From NCBI RefSeq assembly GCF_018326005.1, contig NZ_AP021903.1:5073001-5137000 (forward strand): a DNA stretch of 64,000 nt. Reading direction: 5' to 3'. The notes under the pieces are model-generated. The model did no database searches and was not told the origin of the DNA. It was given only the letters and a program-made list of their open reading frames with translations. A program made the position numbers and the translations under genes. Positions 32,130 to 41,756 of the stretch are shown one piece after another (the stretch's first letter is position 1; each line of letters starts with the position of its first letter). The DNA is from Pseudomonas sp. Seg1 (GTDB taxonomy: Bacteria; Pseudomonadota; Gammaproteobacteria; Pseudomonadales; Pseudomonadaceae).

Positions 32130-33842
32130 CTAGACGTAACTTCTGTCGTATCGATTCAAAATACCAACTCCGTCAATAGTGCCGTCCGTGGAGAGTACCT
32201 CTACTTCGCCTTTATCTGTTGTGGATTGATACACGGGTGGGAGACCGGTTCTCTTAACAGTGACCTCAACAAGGGGGGCCGGCTGTTTCAAGTAGCTGGA
32301 AGTCGCACGAATTCCGAAGTAAGTCCATATAGCCCCCCACCCCATGTCGATTGTCCTTTGCCAGCGCTCAGTCGTTACCAGGTTATGCCCCAACGACATG
32401 GCTAGCGGCAAAGTGACCCCTTGATGCTCGCCGGTACTCAGCTTCAATGAAAACTCTGAGTTTTTGGTGCTTCGTTTAAAATCCAGCTCCCAAGTCAGCC
32501 ATTCCCCATCAAGTGTCTGCTCCAACTCCAGCGCGGGGGTCACCACCACGCCGAGATCCTCGGCGCTTTCACCCTCCCATTCCAAAATCACGCGCCTGCC
32601 TGATAGTGGGCTGTCCGGTTTTAGCCGCAAAGATACTTTATGGACCGCACCGTGACAGGGATAGGCATCGCGTCCAAAGTTCAAGGAAAACGCGTCGAAC
32701 ATAAGCTCTAGCTCTTGCTGTAGATCTGTTTTTCTCCCCGGCAAAGAGGGTGACTTCAGCATCGTGGCAAATTCAGGCAGGGCAAACTGCAATTCAAATG
32801 AACCGCTTTGCCCCTGCTCGCTGGCAATCGTCCAACTCAAGGAGCTTGTTCCTTCAGCCATTTCACACGCCGTCCCCAATGGCGGATCAAACACCAGCCC
32901 CTGCCCTTCTGCTCCAGGTGCGTATTCGAGTGCAAGAAAACCAGCCGGATGACCAATCAGCCAATTGTTTTTAAAGTCGAGCGCCAGCTTGATGGTCTCT
33001 CCCGCCATTAAGTCAAGCTTGAGGTCAGTCCACTCGACTTGCTTTCCGCTCACGAGCGGTGAGAACCCTTCCAGCCAGCTGTCAATTAATCTTCCTGGCA
33101 ATGACGGAGACTTCGGTACATCAGCTAACTTTGGCAGCGCAAACTGCAGTTCAAAAGGCCCCCTTCTCGCCTGCTCGCTGGTGATCGTCCAGCTCAAGCA
33201 AGTTGTTCCCTCAGTCATTTCACACGCCACCCCCAATGGCGGATCAAACACCAGCCCCTGCCCCTCTGCACCCGGCATGTAATCAAGCGCTAGAAAACCA
33301 GCCGGATCACCAATCAGAGAGCTGCCTTCATAGCTCAGCGCCAACGTGCAAGTCTCTCCCTGCATCAAGTCCAGCTTCACATCGGACCAACTGACTCGCT
33401 GCCCGTTAATCCAGGGAACGAAGCCCTCCGACCAATTTTCAATAACTCGCCCCGGCACAGGCGGCGATTCCGATATTTGCGGGTCCCGTGGAAGGGTAAA
33501 TACCAGTTCAAAGGCTCCGCCAGGGCCTTCTACGGCAGAAAGAGTCCAGCTCAAGGAAAGGCTTCCCTCAGCCATTTCACACTCCACCCCCAACAGCGGA
33601 TCAAAAACCAGTCCCTGCCCCTCTTCGCCCGGCTTGTAATTTAGGGCGAGAAATCCTTCCGGCGCGCCGATGTAGTAGCTGTATTCATACTCCAGCGCCA
33701 GCGTGCACTTTTCTCCCGTCATCAACACCACGCTCAGGTCATCCCAGCGCACTGGCTTGCCATTGATGAGGGGTCTGAATTCCTTCTTCCAGGTCAGAGA
33801 ATCAGGCGTGGACGAATCATCCGTTTCAATTGATTTACTCAT
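32130..33842 (-). CDS. Ig-like/beta repeat protein, last gene of the Tc island
   Basis: A 570-residue protein of unknown function. Three tandem repeats of about 120 residues (roughly 22-142, 143-262, 263-385) share GFLAL-Y-PG-EGQGLVFDP and CEM-EG---LSWT. A fourth, different unit (AYPCHGAVHKVSLRL...MSLGHN, about 395-500) matches units in the neighbouring 1260-residue protein. No signal peptide or catalytic motif is seen. Its start overlaps the upstream gene by 8 bp, so it is co-translated with it and with TcaB. It could be a Tc accessory, a decoration domain protein or a separate effector; I cannot decide. Confidence 0.75.
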   Translation of the reverse strand: MSKSIETDDSSTPDSLTWKKEFRPLINGKPVRWDDLSVVLMTGEKCTLALEYEYSYYIGAPEGFLALNYKPGEEGQGLVFDPLLGVECEMAEGSLSLSWTLSAVEGPGGAFELVFTLPRDPQISESPPVPGRVIENWSEGFVPWINGQRVSWSDVKLDLMQGETCTLALSYEGSSLIGDPAGFLALDYMPGAEGQGLVFDPPLGVACEMTEGTTCLSWTITSEQARRGPFELQFALPKLADVPKSPSLPGRLIDSWLEGFSPLVSGKQVEWTDLKLDLMAGETIKLALDFKNNWLIGHPAGFLALEYAPGAEGQGLVFDPPLGTACEMAEGTSSLSWTIASEQGQSGSFELQFALPEFATMLKSPSLPGRKTDLQQELELMFDAFSLNFGRDAYPCHGAVHKVSLRLKPDSPLSGRRVILEWEGESAEDLGVVVTPALELEQTLDGEWLTWELDFKRSTKNSEFSLKLSTGEHQGVTLPLAMSLGHNLVTTERWQRTIDMGWGAIWTYFGIRATSSYLKQPAPLVEVTVKRTGLPPVYQSTTDKGEVEVLSTDGTIDGVGILNRYDRSYV

Positions 33843-36800
33843 TGACTGGCACCAATTCAAATTCAAGAAATTGAACATCCCACCCCGCATACCCGCCGCG
33901 CACGGCTGCTTGCAGCCAGGTACGTCTGATACCGGCCAATCGGAACCTCACCCCGGCGTTACCGTTCTCGTCGGTGTAGGTCGAATCAAGTATTCGGTCC
34001 GGGTATTCCCATTCCACCTCGACACCCTGCAATGGCTCACCCGTCAGGGCCGACACCACGTTAACGGTCGCTGAGACCCACGCGCCCTCTGGTCCACTTG
34101 GCTGCGGGCTGGTCAGTGAATCGATTTTCCGAGGTTCATTGAGGAAAAACGGCAGTGCCACCGAGGCTGAATGCAGCTCTCCCCCCACCGACGCCGTCAG
34201 TTCAAGCGGCCCGGGTGTCGTCGGCACAAAAGCAATCTTCGCTACCCCATAAAAATTGCTGGTCGATTGCTTCACGCCAAGATCCGGGCTGCGCCAGGTC
34301 ACGGTCACCCCGACCATCGGTCTGCCGCTGATCGCCGAGATCACAGTGATCTGCTCCGACACCTCTGTGCCCCAGAGCAACGTCTGATGGGCTCGCTGGC
34401 GTTCGGCGATCTTTAACGCCTGTTCACCCTGGCCCAGCGACATCGCATTCACCGGGGACAAACTGGCCAGCCGGGCGGACGAGAAGCGCAACCCAAAGCT
34501 TGCGTCCTTCAAATCGCCGGTCTTGAAGGAATAGGTCTGTCCGGCTTGAGGAAATAATCTGGGCTCCCCAAGCCTCGGCTCTTCAAAGCGAATGCCCAGT
34601 TCCGCCGGACCGGTCCCGGTCATGCCCAATGTCAGTTCCTTGTCAAACAGAACACTGCCAGCCGGCGCAGTCACATCCAGCCAGTGCTGCGTATTGCGCC
34701 GCGGGAAGAACGTCTGTGTGCCCAAGGGCTGGGGCGACTGCCTGTCGAAGCTGACCAGCACCCCCTCCCACGGATCACTTGCCAGTGCTTTAACCATCAT
34801 CGGCCGAGTATCCGGGTAATCGTCATAGCGACTGATGACAGTCGCTGTGACCCGCTGCTCACCCGCGGTTTTCGGCGCAAAGTCGAAACCGCTCCAGCCA
34901 TCGACAGTGGTCTGGATATCGCGTGGGCCGGTGTCGCCGGTCCAGGTCACCGGCGCCTGATCCACGGGACGTTGGGTGTAATGCGAATACACCTGAACCC
35001 ACATCCAGGCAGGCGCCTGGCCAATGACCGGATCGACCGCCGCTCCCCGCCATGTCTCGATCCTGACCCGGTTATGGGCCAGCGTCATCGGCTTGGCGAT
35101 CGCCTCGAATTTCAGCTGCGGTAACGCCAGGCTCAGGGCAAACTCGCCAGGCGCCGTACTGGCGGTAAAGTCCAGCGTCCAATTCGCGCCACCGTCGCTC
35201 AGCACCTGTGGGCGATCCAGCGTGGGCTCAACCGTCGCCCCCAATGAGTCGGCCGGAGCGCCCGACCATTTCAGTGATGCGTCCAGCCCCACCAGCGGAC
35301 TCAATGCATTGGGTAAAACCTTGAAACGGTGAACAGCCCCCAGGCACGGATACAGGTTTCGGGCATCCAGCGACGCGTGAATCTGATCGAGCATCAGCGC
35401 CACTTCTTCCGTCAAATCCTCGGACAGCAGGCGTCCCGACAGTTCTCGCACGCTGGCCAGGCCGGCCAGACGCAGCTCCAGTTCAAACAAGCCGCTACTG
35501 CCGTGGTCTTTGTTCGAGACGAGTTTCCACTCCACCCCGCCCGCCAGCAGAGCTTTCGGCGTTGTCAGGTCTTCGGGCGTTAATCCAATGGCCGGATCGT
35601 TTCCGCGCCAATGCAGGCTGATGTTGCGTCCGATCCAGGCACTGCCAGCCCTCGGCACGACTGTCAGCGTATGGGTCTGCCCACGTCGACAGAGCATCCC
35701 CAGCGGACTCTCCACCTTTACTGCGTCCAGGCGGATTTCGACTTCACCTTTCCATGGGCTCGTGGCAACGGGTTTGACCGTAAAATCCTGTTGCACAGCT
35801 GTATCGTCCGGGTGCGCCTTGAGATAGGCCGTGACGGTCTTGTCCCCTGTGCTTTTGGGCGTATACAGCAAACTGGTCCAACCGCCCGCACCCGTCACGT
35901 CCTGCACAGCGTCACCGTCGGGGGTCACCCATTCGACCAGCGCATTGCTGACGGGATCACCATCGCCTGCGGTCAGATAATGGACCGCCTGCACCCGCAG
36001 CAGCACGCTTTCCTCTTCGTCGATTACCGGAAATTTGTTGGCCTCACGGACCTCACCCACCCGGAGCCGATTGCGCGCCAGCGACATGGGTTTGCCCGGT
36101 GATGGCAGCAACAGTTTCGAGCACTGCAGGGTCAGTTCGAAACGACCGTCGAGCCGATCCTCGCTGGTCAGCGTCCAGAGCACATCGCCCCCGTCGAATG
36201 GCAGCGGGTCCTCGAGCGGCGGATTGACCGTGACCCCCAACTGCTCATGCCCGACACCGCTCCAGTGCAGCGAAAACTCCGTTCCCCGCAAGGGACTATC
36301 GGCCGGCAAGCGCACGATGACGGGATGGTTGCTGCCCCGATTGGGGTAGCCAGTCGCCTCCCATGCTGTTTCTTGCGTTCCGACAACGGCCCGCAGAGCC
36401 TTCCACGGATCGGTCGCCAACACCTTCACGGCAAAATCGCACGTCACTTGGCCTGAAGCGTAATAAGGGCTGTCGACCGAAGCCGTGATGACAACATCAC
36501 CCGCCGTCTTCGGCTCGAAATCAAAGAAAACCCAGCCTTGCTCATCAGTGACACCCGCGCCAATCACACCTTGCCCGGCACTCGTCCAGTTCACCGTCCG
36601 GGCATCCAGCGCCTGTCTGGTGTAATGGGAAACGACCTGCACACCCAGCCGCACACTCTGCGCATATTCAAGAACGGGGTAAAAGGTCGCTTTCTGCTCG
36701 TCGCCAAACGCCAGACGGTGATGCCCCAACGACACGTCAATCGGATAAGGCTCAGCGTCATACTGGTTGAACAGGATGATCGAGAACTCGTAGGTCTTGT

Positions 36801-37617
36801 CTTCCGCCATCCACGGGCAGTCGAGCGACCATGGCAATGTCAGCGCCTGATCGACGCCCCAATCTGGCGCGGCCTTGACCGCTTCCATCGGATTGCCGGG
36901 ACTGGTCAAGGCCATCTTTGTCCCCTGCCAGGCATTGCCATCGCCCGGTTCAAACGACAGATAGTGCTGCATGTCGAGCGGGTCATCCATCCCGTTGCCC
37001 AGGGCTGCGCCCAGACACAGGTACAACGTGCGATCCGGCGCCAGGTCTTGCTCATCCAGGCGCATAGTCTGGAGTTTCAGTGGCTCCAGTTTCAGTTGCA
37101 GGTCGATCCGGGTGATAAGCACGGACGAGCGCCTGTCTGATGGATTATTCGGTACCCCGCGAACCTCGAAAGTCAGTGTGTCGTCACTATCGAAGCTCAG
37201 TTGATCCAATGACTCCCGATAGCGGATCGGTTTGAACTCCAGCGGCTGCCCTGCCGCCAGGCGAGCTTGATCTTGCTCAAGGCTGCGTGAATCGCCGGCC
37301 TTGAGCTCAATGCTCATCAACACTTCGCTACCGCCAAGAATGCACAACCAGCCTGAATCGCCCGACCACTCAACCCCAGGGCGCAGCTCGCAGAGAAACG
37401 TCAATTCGTAACTGGCGCTCGCGTCGGCTTTTTTAGGGGCGATTACATCCTGTTTAGCCGAGGCGCCGACGCCGACATTCATAAAAGGGATTAAGAAATT
37501 CTCATACAACTCCTTCTGTATTCCCACTTTCCCTTTGTCAATCCAGTGGTTAAGCAGATCGTTGAAATCACCATTGCGCAGCAGGCTTTCTTTCGCCTGG
37601 ATGACCGGCTCACTCAT
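33835..37617 (-). CDS. Large Ig-like repeat protein linked to Tc toxin
   Basis: A 1260-residue protein of unknown function. The opening (ESLLRNGDFNDLLNHWIDKG) resembles a carbohydrate-binding jelly-roll start. The rest alternates two modules. One is invasin/Big-1-like (VNWTSAGQGVIGAGVTDEQGWVFFDFEPKTAGD; VEWVTPDGDAV; VTWTGDTGPRDIQTTVDGWSGFDFAPKTAGE; VTWRSPDLGV). The other is the LxPD/SPL..LxWxG module also present in the next gene. No signal peptide or transmembrane helix is seen. It overlaps the TcaB-like gene by 8 bp, and the downstream repeat gene overlaps it by 8 bp. Confidence 0.75.
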   Translation of the reverse strand: MSEPVIQAKESLLRNGDFNDLLNHWIDKGKVGIQKELYENFLIPFMNVGVGASAKQDVIAPKKADASASYELTFLCELRPGVEWSGDSGWLCILGGSEVLMSIELKAGDSRSLEQDQARLAAGQPLEFKPIRYRESLDQLSFDSDDTLTFEVRGVPNNPSDRRSSVLITRIDLQLKLEPLKLQTMRLDEQDLAPDRTLYLCLGAALGNGMDDPLDMQHYLSFEPGDGNAWQGTKMALTSPGNPMEAVKAAPDWGVDQALTLPWSLDCPWMAEDKTYEFSIILFNQYDAEPYPIDVSLGHHRLAFGDEQKATFYPVLEYAQSVRLGVQVVSHYTRQALDARTVNWTSAGQGVIGAGVTDEQGWVFFDFEPKTAGDVVITASVDSPYYASGQVTCDFAVKVLATDPWKALRAVVGTQETAWEATGYPNRGSNHPVIVRLPADSPLRGTEFSLHWSGVGHEQLGVTVNPPLEDPLPFDGGDVLWTLTSEDRLDGRFELTLQCSKLLLPSPGKPMSLARNRLRVGEVREANKFPVIDEEESVLLRVQAVHYLTAGDGDPVSNALVEWVTPDGDAVQDVTGAGGWTSLLYTPKSTGDKTVTAYLKAHPDDTAVQQDFTVKPVATSPWKGEVEIRLDAVKVESPLGMLCRRGQTHTLTVVPRAGSAWIGRNISLHWRGNDPAIGLTPEDLTTPKALLAGGVEWKLVSNKDHGSSGLFELELRLAGLASVRELSGRLLSEDLTEEVALMLDQIHASLDARNLYPCLGAVHRFKVLPNALSPLVGLDASLKWSGAPADSLGATVEPTLDRPQVLSDGGANWTLDFTASTAPGEFALSLALPQLKFEAIAKPMTLAHNRVRIETWRGAAVDPVIGQAPAWMWVQVYSHYTQRPVDQAPVTWTGDTGPRDIQTTVDGWSGFDFAPKTAGEQRVTATVISRYDDYPDTRPMMVKALASDPWEGVLVSFDRQSPQPLGTQTFFPRRNTQHWLDVTAPAGSVLFDKELTLGMTGTGPAELGIRFEEPRLGEPRLFPQAGQTYSFKTGDLKDASFGLRFSSARLASLSPVNAMSLGQGEQALKIAERQRAHQTLLWGTEVSEQITVISAISGRPMVGVTVTWRSPDLGVKQSTSNFYGVAKIAFVPTTPGPLELTASVGGELHSASVALPFFLNEPRKIDSLTSPQPSGPEGAWVSATVNVVSALTGEPLQGVEVEWEYPDRILDSTYTDENGNAGVRFRLAGIRRTWLQAAVRGGYAGWDVQFLEFELVPVNE

Positions 37618-40600
37618 GACTGCCCACTCCTTCGACCTGCTGGTTCAGCCTGGCGTTTTCAGCCTGAGTGACCAGGTCTTCAACCTTTTGCACAAACGGC
37701 GGTTCGCCAGCCTTGGCGGTATAGCGGATGCGCAGGATGCAGTCGGTCATCGATTCAAGCAGCGCGGTTTGCTGCGGCTTTTTGAACCACGGGAAAGACA
37801 ATTTCCAACTGGAGATCGCGCCGGTGTTTTCGAACGGGTTGAGCAGGCCTTCATCGGGTTTCATGGCCGTCAGGCCGTTGTCGGCCAGCCCGATCGACAA
37901 TGCAATCTGCTGAGCGGCGCGCAGGTTGATCACCACATCCGAAGGCGCCCCGAGCCCGGGATTGTGCAGGTACTCGACCGATTGTGTGGTGGGCCGGGTC
38001 GCCGTCATGCTGCTGATCTGGAGCAAGGTCGCCCGTACATTCTCGAACGGCCCGGTCAAAACCGGCAGATCGACCTCCACCGAACTGATCTGCCGGCAGA
38101 AATGCCCCGGATGATCACGATCAAACAGCAGTTGGGTCAGTTTGAACTCCAGCGTGCCGGTCTTTTGCAACTGATCCAGTGCATCGGCCCAACTATCGAT
38201 CCCGACCTGACCTTCAACCTTGTCGTCGAACAACTGCCGCAGGGAGATGGTTTTCACCAGTTCCAGCCGGCGTTCGTGGCGTTGCAGGTATTCACGTTCC
38301 AGCCGAAGCAGATGCCCACGTAATTGATCACCGGCGGTCAGGCCATGACGGTGGTCGAGCCAGACCTGCGGCAACGCGATCTGCGCATCGTAATCACCGG
38401 TTTCGGCGGCCAGCGAAGCCTGGGCACTGAGGCACAGGCTGATCACCGCATCGTAGGCCTGATAGTGCAATGCCTTGAGCTGGCCGAGCATCCAGCCGAA
38501 CAACTCGGCATTGCTCGCACGTTTTTTCAGGTAGTTGTAAACCGTCAGCGCCTGAGTATTGGCCCTGAGGGTTTGCGCCAGATTGGACCGGGCAGCGGTG
38601 ACCGCGTGATTCTGCGCAGCGATCTGCGCATCCATGGCCCGCACCTCGGCCAGCGCCTGATCACGTTGCAACGCCCAGTCACTGCGGCGACGACGGTAAC
38701 CTTCCGTGGTGCTCTGTCGGTCGGCATCGATTTGCTGCAGTGACGAGGCGATTTCCAGACCGAATATCACCGCGTCCGCCAGTTTCTCGAGCCGATGCCC
38801 GCCGTTGGAAAAGCCCAAAATATTCGGCAACGAGGCCAGCACCGCGCCCGCCGGTTTGATCGACCTGGCCACCAGAGAGAACACCTTGGACTGATGCAGG
38901 CTGTCCATGACCTGATATTCGATCGTCGAAACGTTTTCGTCATAGCGTTTTGCGTAAGCATCGGCGCGCTCCTGCGCCACCGAGCGACTTTGCCGCAACG
39001 CCGTCACACTCGCTTCCAACTGAGCGATGGACTGCTCCTGCACCGTCTCGGCGTAGCTGCCCAGTTCCACCATATGGTTTTGCTGCAACTCTTCCTGCTC
39101 GGCACGATCGCGCCGTTCAAGCAGGCTCAGCACCTGAGTGCCGTTATCCTGCAACGCTTGCACCGCGCGCAACGCGACCTCGAACATCACTCGCCAGCGG
39201 AAAGCATTGATCACCAGCCGCCCGCCCATCGGCCTCGGCCCGGCCACGCCACCGGAAGCCAAGTCACGCAGCAATTGATTGGGGTCCGTAGGCGGGCTGA
39301 ACAGCGGAATGTCCAGCGGTTTGCCGTCGAGGGTGAGATTGTTGCGCAGGTTATGCAGGCGTTGATCCGGCGCTGCAAACAAGTCGAGCAACGACTGATT
39401 GATCGGAATTTCAAACGGCCCGCACGCCAGCAGCCCCAGCATTGGTGCGGCGTCGGAGGCGACCGGGAAATCCGCCAGGCTGAACTTCAGGTTTTTTTCA
39501 AACTGCTCGAGCTTCGGTCGGGTGCTGCTTTTTTCCAGAAGGTCTTGAACCTTCTCGGGTTGCCAGCGAGTACCGGTGTTGGCCGTAGGTGCCTTGCCCA
39601 TCAAAAAACCGGCCTGGACGTAGCACAGCTTGGCGGCCACCAGGCTGTCACGGGTCAGCTGTCGGTAATACCAGTCGCCCCAAGCCATCAGGTTTTTCAC
39701 GTAGTCGGTGAACACCAGGATCTGGAAGTGCGCGGGCGCCGCGTAACCGATGGCATCCGGGTCCGTGGGGTTCTGCGTTTCACAACCAGGGTCGCCCGTT
39801 TCCTTGACGATATTCAGGGGCCGGCAGCGCCAGTACTTCGGCTTGGGATTGGGCAGAGGCGAGGTGGGTGGATCAGCAGGTGCCTGCGGATCGAACAGGT
39901 AATGCAGCCAGTTCTGTGCCTCCGGGAAGCGCTCTTCGTCGCGCAGGCGTGTGGCCATCAAATGTGGCAGGTGGAAAAAGATCTCCCAGAAGAACAGACC
40001 GTTGGCACCGTTGAAGGCACCACTGGGCTCATTGATCACTTGGCCGGTCGGCGGCGGCTCCGGGATGAACTGAGTGTCCCAGTCCAGCACACTCGCCACG
40101 GAATAGTTCGAGCGCTGCACCAGCTCGGGGCCAAACAACGAATTGAGCCGGGTGTATTTCAACGCCAGTCCAGTCTGGTTGAAAGACAGAAACTGTGCGG
40201 CATCAACGGTGTTTTTCACCAGGCTGGGCGGGACGAAATCCGTAAGGTTGACAATCGTCAGGTCAAACAGACTTCTTTGCGTCTCCGGTGAGGTTATTAC
40301 GGGGCCCAGTGAGAATATAGTCGGATTGGGCCATGAGCCTTTATCTCGCTCGCCTACCCAAGGTCCGATGTTCCAGTCACCCGCGAGAGACAGGTTTTTG
40401 GCCTCAACCACGTTTTCATCGTCAAAAGCCAATCCCAGACGTATGTCTGCGGTACCGCGATGTCCCGTGGGCCAGCAATAACCTTTGACCGTCAGCTTAT
40501 CCTTGTCCCCTACCCGCAACGCCGTGACGTCCAGTTCCAGATACGGCGCTATCACCCCCTCTGCTGGATGGGGAACAACCGTCACCTCAGGGAGCAATGG

Positions 40601-41686
40601 ATGTTGAACCGTTTCATTGCTGACAAACCGGTCGAGTGCTGCATCCAGCCAGAACCCGGAATCGCGCTGTACGGGGCGCATCAGCACGTCGTAGACCGCA
40701 TGTACCCTCAACGGGTCTCCAGCCGTAGCCTTGCCCGACACCAGAATGCCCAGCTTGCCCTTGGGGTGAAGAGTGTCGACTTGCACGCTCGCGATCAACC
40801 GGGTGCCCGGCGGAAGCTCATGCTCAAGGTCCTTGATAGACACCGTCAGCGGTGCCAGCCACTGGCCGTTTTGCATCATGAGCGCCAGCTTGACGGTCAG
40901 TTTGTTGGGAATGTACTCACCCGGCTCCTTGCCGGCAACCTTGTCTTGCCATTCAGTCCAGACCAGACACAAGCGGCCATTCCAGACCACCGGGCGGATG
41001 TTCGGCACCTTGTCAGCGATGGGAACTTCAATGGCTTGCCATTCGCTCCACGCAGCCGGATTGACCGCCACACTGTCAGGGCCGAGTTCAATATCCGCCG
41101 AGCGCCAGAAGTACTGAAAAGGCTGCACCCGTTGACGCCCGACAAAATAGTATTTGGCGTTGGCAGGCGTCGTGCCGTCCATGTAGCAACTGATCACCTC
41201 AAGGTCGCAGGTCTGCTCGAAGGCTTGCAGATACTCTTGCAGCGCGGTCTGCACGGAATCGTTGTTCAGACGCGCCTGATTGAGGTTGTTTTCCAGGTTC
41301 TTGAACAGGCTGGTCTTGCGTTGACGCACAAAGGGATTGATGAAGTTTTCCGGGTAGCACGAAATCAGCTGCACCGCGGCCCAATCGGGGTAGTTGCTGT
41401 AGAGCGCCCACGCGGCAAGATCGTCCGGGTCGAACTCGTGCGAATCAAGGCCCGGCTCAAGCTTGCGATACGCCGCATGAATGAATTGCTGCGTACAGCT
41501 GATCGCTTCGGCCACCCGGGAACTCTGCACCTGATAGCTGTCCAGCGGATCCATGCGCAGCAGTTCGAACAGATCGGCCGGTGTTTTCAGAAAAGTGTAT
41601 TTCTCACTGCCTGCTTTGCCGATGCAGTATTCCAGCAGCGCCGAACGACGCTTTTCCAGCAGCCCGCCAATATTATTCAATGCCAT
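37610..41686 (-). CDS. Tc toxin A component, C-terminal half (TcaB-like)
   Basis: A 1358-residue protein. Residues about 1-250 match the end of the TcA alpha-helical shell (LKTPADLFELLRMDPLDSYQVQSSRVAEAISCTQQFI; the neuraminidase-like region with YYFVGRQRVQPFQYFWR). The receptor-binding/beta middle follows, then a long helical pore/coiled-coil region (about 930-1150). The C-terminal TcB-binding domain has LEFKLTQLLFDRDHPGHFCRQISSVEVDLPVLTGPFENVRATL. TcA forms the translocation syringe of Tc toxins. The frame remains open upstream, but AAGGAG before the ATG at 41686 sets the start. TcaA/TcaB splitting is known in Photorhabdus. Confidence 0.9.
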   Translation of the reverse strand: MALNNIGGLLEKRRSALLEYCIGKAGSEKYTFLKTPADLFELLRMDPLDSYQVQSSRVAEAISCTQQFIHAAYRKLEPGLDSHEFDPDDLAAWALYSNYPDWAAVQLISCYPENFINPFVRQRKTSLFKNLENNLNQARLNNDSVQTALQEYLQAFEQTCDLEVISCYMDGTTPANAKYYFVGRQRVQPFQYFWRSADIELGPDSVAVNPAAWSEWQAIEVPIADKVPNIRPVVWNGRLCLVWTEWQDKVAGKEPGEYIPNKLTVKLALMMQNGQWLAPLTVSIKDLEHELPPGTRLIASVQVDTLHPKGKLGILVSGKATAGDPLRVHAVYDVLMRPVQRDSGFWLDAALDRFVSNETVQHPLLPEVTVVPHPAEGVIAPYLELDVTALRVGDKDKLTVKGYCWPTGHRGTADIRLGLAFDDENVVEAKNLSLAGDWNIGPWVGERDKGSWPNPTIFSLGPVITSPETQRSLFDLTIVNLTDFVPPSLVKNTVDAAQFLSFNQTGLALKYTRLNSLFGPELVQRSNYSVASVLDWDTQFIPEPPPTGQVINEPSGAFNGANGLFFWEIFFHLPHLMATRLRDEERFPEAQNWLHYLFDPQAPADPPTSPLPNPKPKYWRCRPLNIVKETGDPGCETQNPTDPDAIGYAAPAHFQILVFTDYVKNLMAWGDWYYRQLTRDSLVAAKLCYVQAGFLMGKAPTANTGTRWQPEKVQDLLEKSSTRPKLEQFEKNLKFSLADFPVASDAAPMLGLLACGPFEIPINQSLLDLFAAPDQRLHNLRNNLTLDGKPLDIPLFSPPTDPNQLLRDLASGGVAGPRPMGGRLVINAFRWRVMFEVALRAVQALQDNGTQVLSLLERRDRAEQEELQQNHMVELGSYAETVQEQSIAQLEASVTALRQSRSVAQERADAYAKRYDENVSTIEYQVMDSLHQSKVFSLVARSIKPAGAVLASLPNILGFSNGGHRLEKLADAVIFGLEIASSLQQIDADRQSTTEGYRRRRSDWALQRDQALAEVRAMDAQIAAQNHAVTAARSNLAQTLRANTQALTVYNYLKKRASNAELFGWMLGQLKALHYQAYDAVISLCLSAQASLAAETGDYDAQIALPQVWLDHRHGLTAGDQLRGHLLRLEREYLQRHERRLELVKTISLRQLFDDKVEGQVGIDSWADALDQLQKTGTLEFKLTQLLFDRDHPGHFCRQISSVEVDLPVLTGPFENVRATLLQISSMTATRPTTQSVEYLHNPGLGAPSDVVINLRAAQQIALSIGLADNGLTAMKPDEGLLNPFENTGAISSWKLSFPWFKKPQQTALLESMTDCILRIRYTAKAGEPPFVQKVEDLVTQAENARLNQQVEGVGSHE

Positions 41687-41756
41687 GATCCTGCTCCTTG
41701 GGGTAGGCCCCGGGGACACGCGGTCGCCAAGAGATACCGTTGACCGCGATATCTGC

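Noticed and set aside
38795..41743. Long plus-strand frames (498 and 427 codons) over the TcaB-like gene
   Set aside because: Antisense shadows; the minus strand carries the recognisable TcA sequence continuously.
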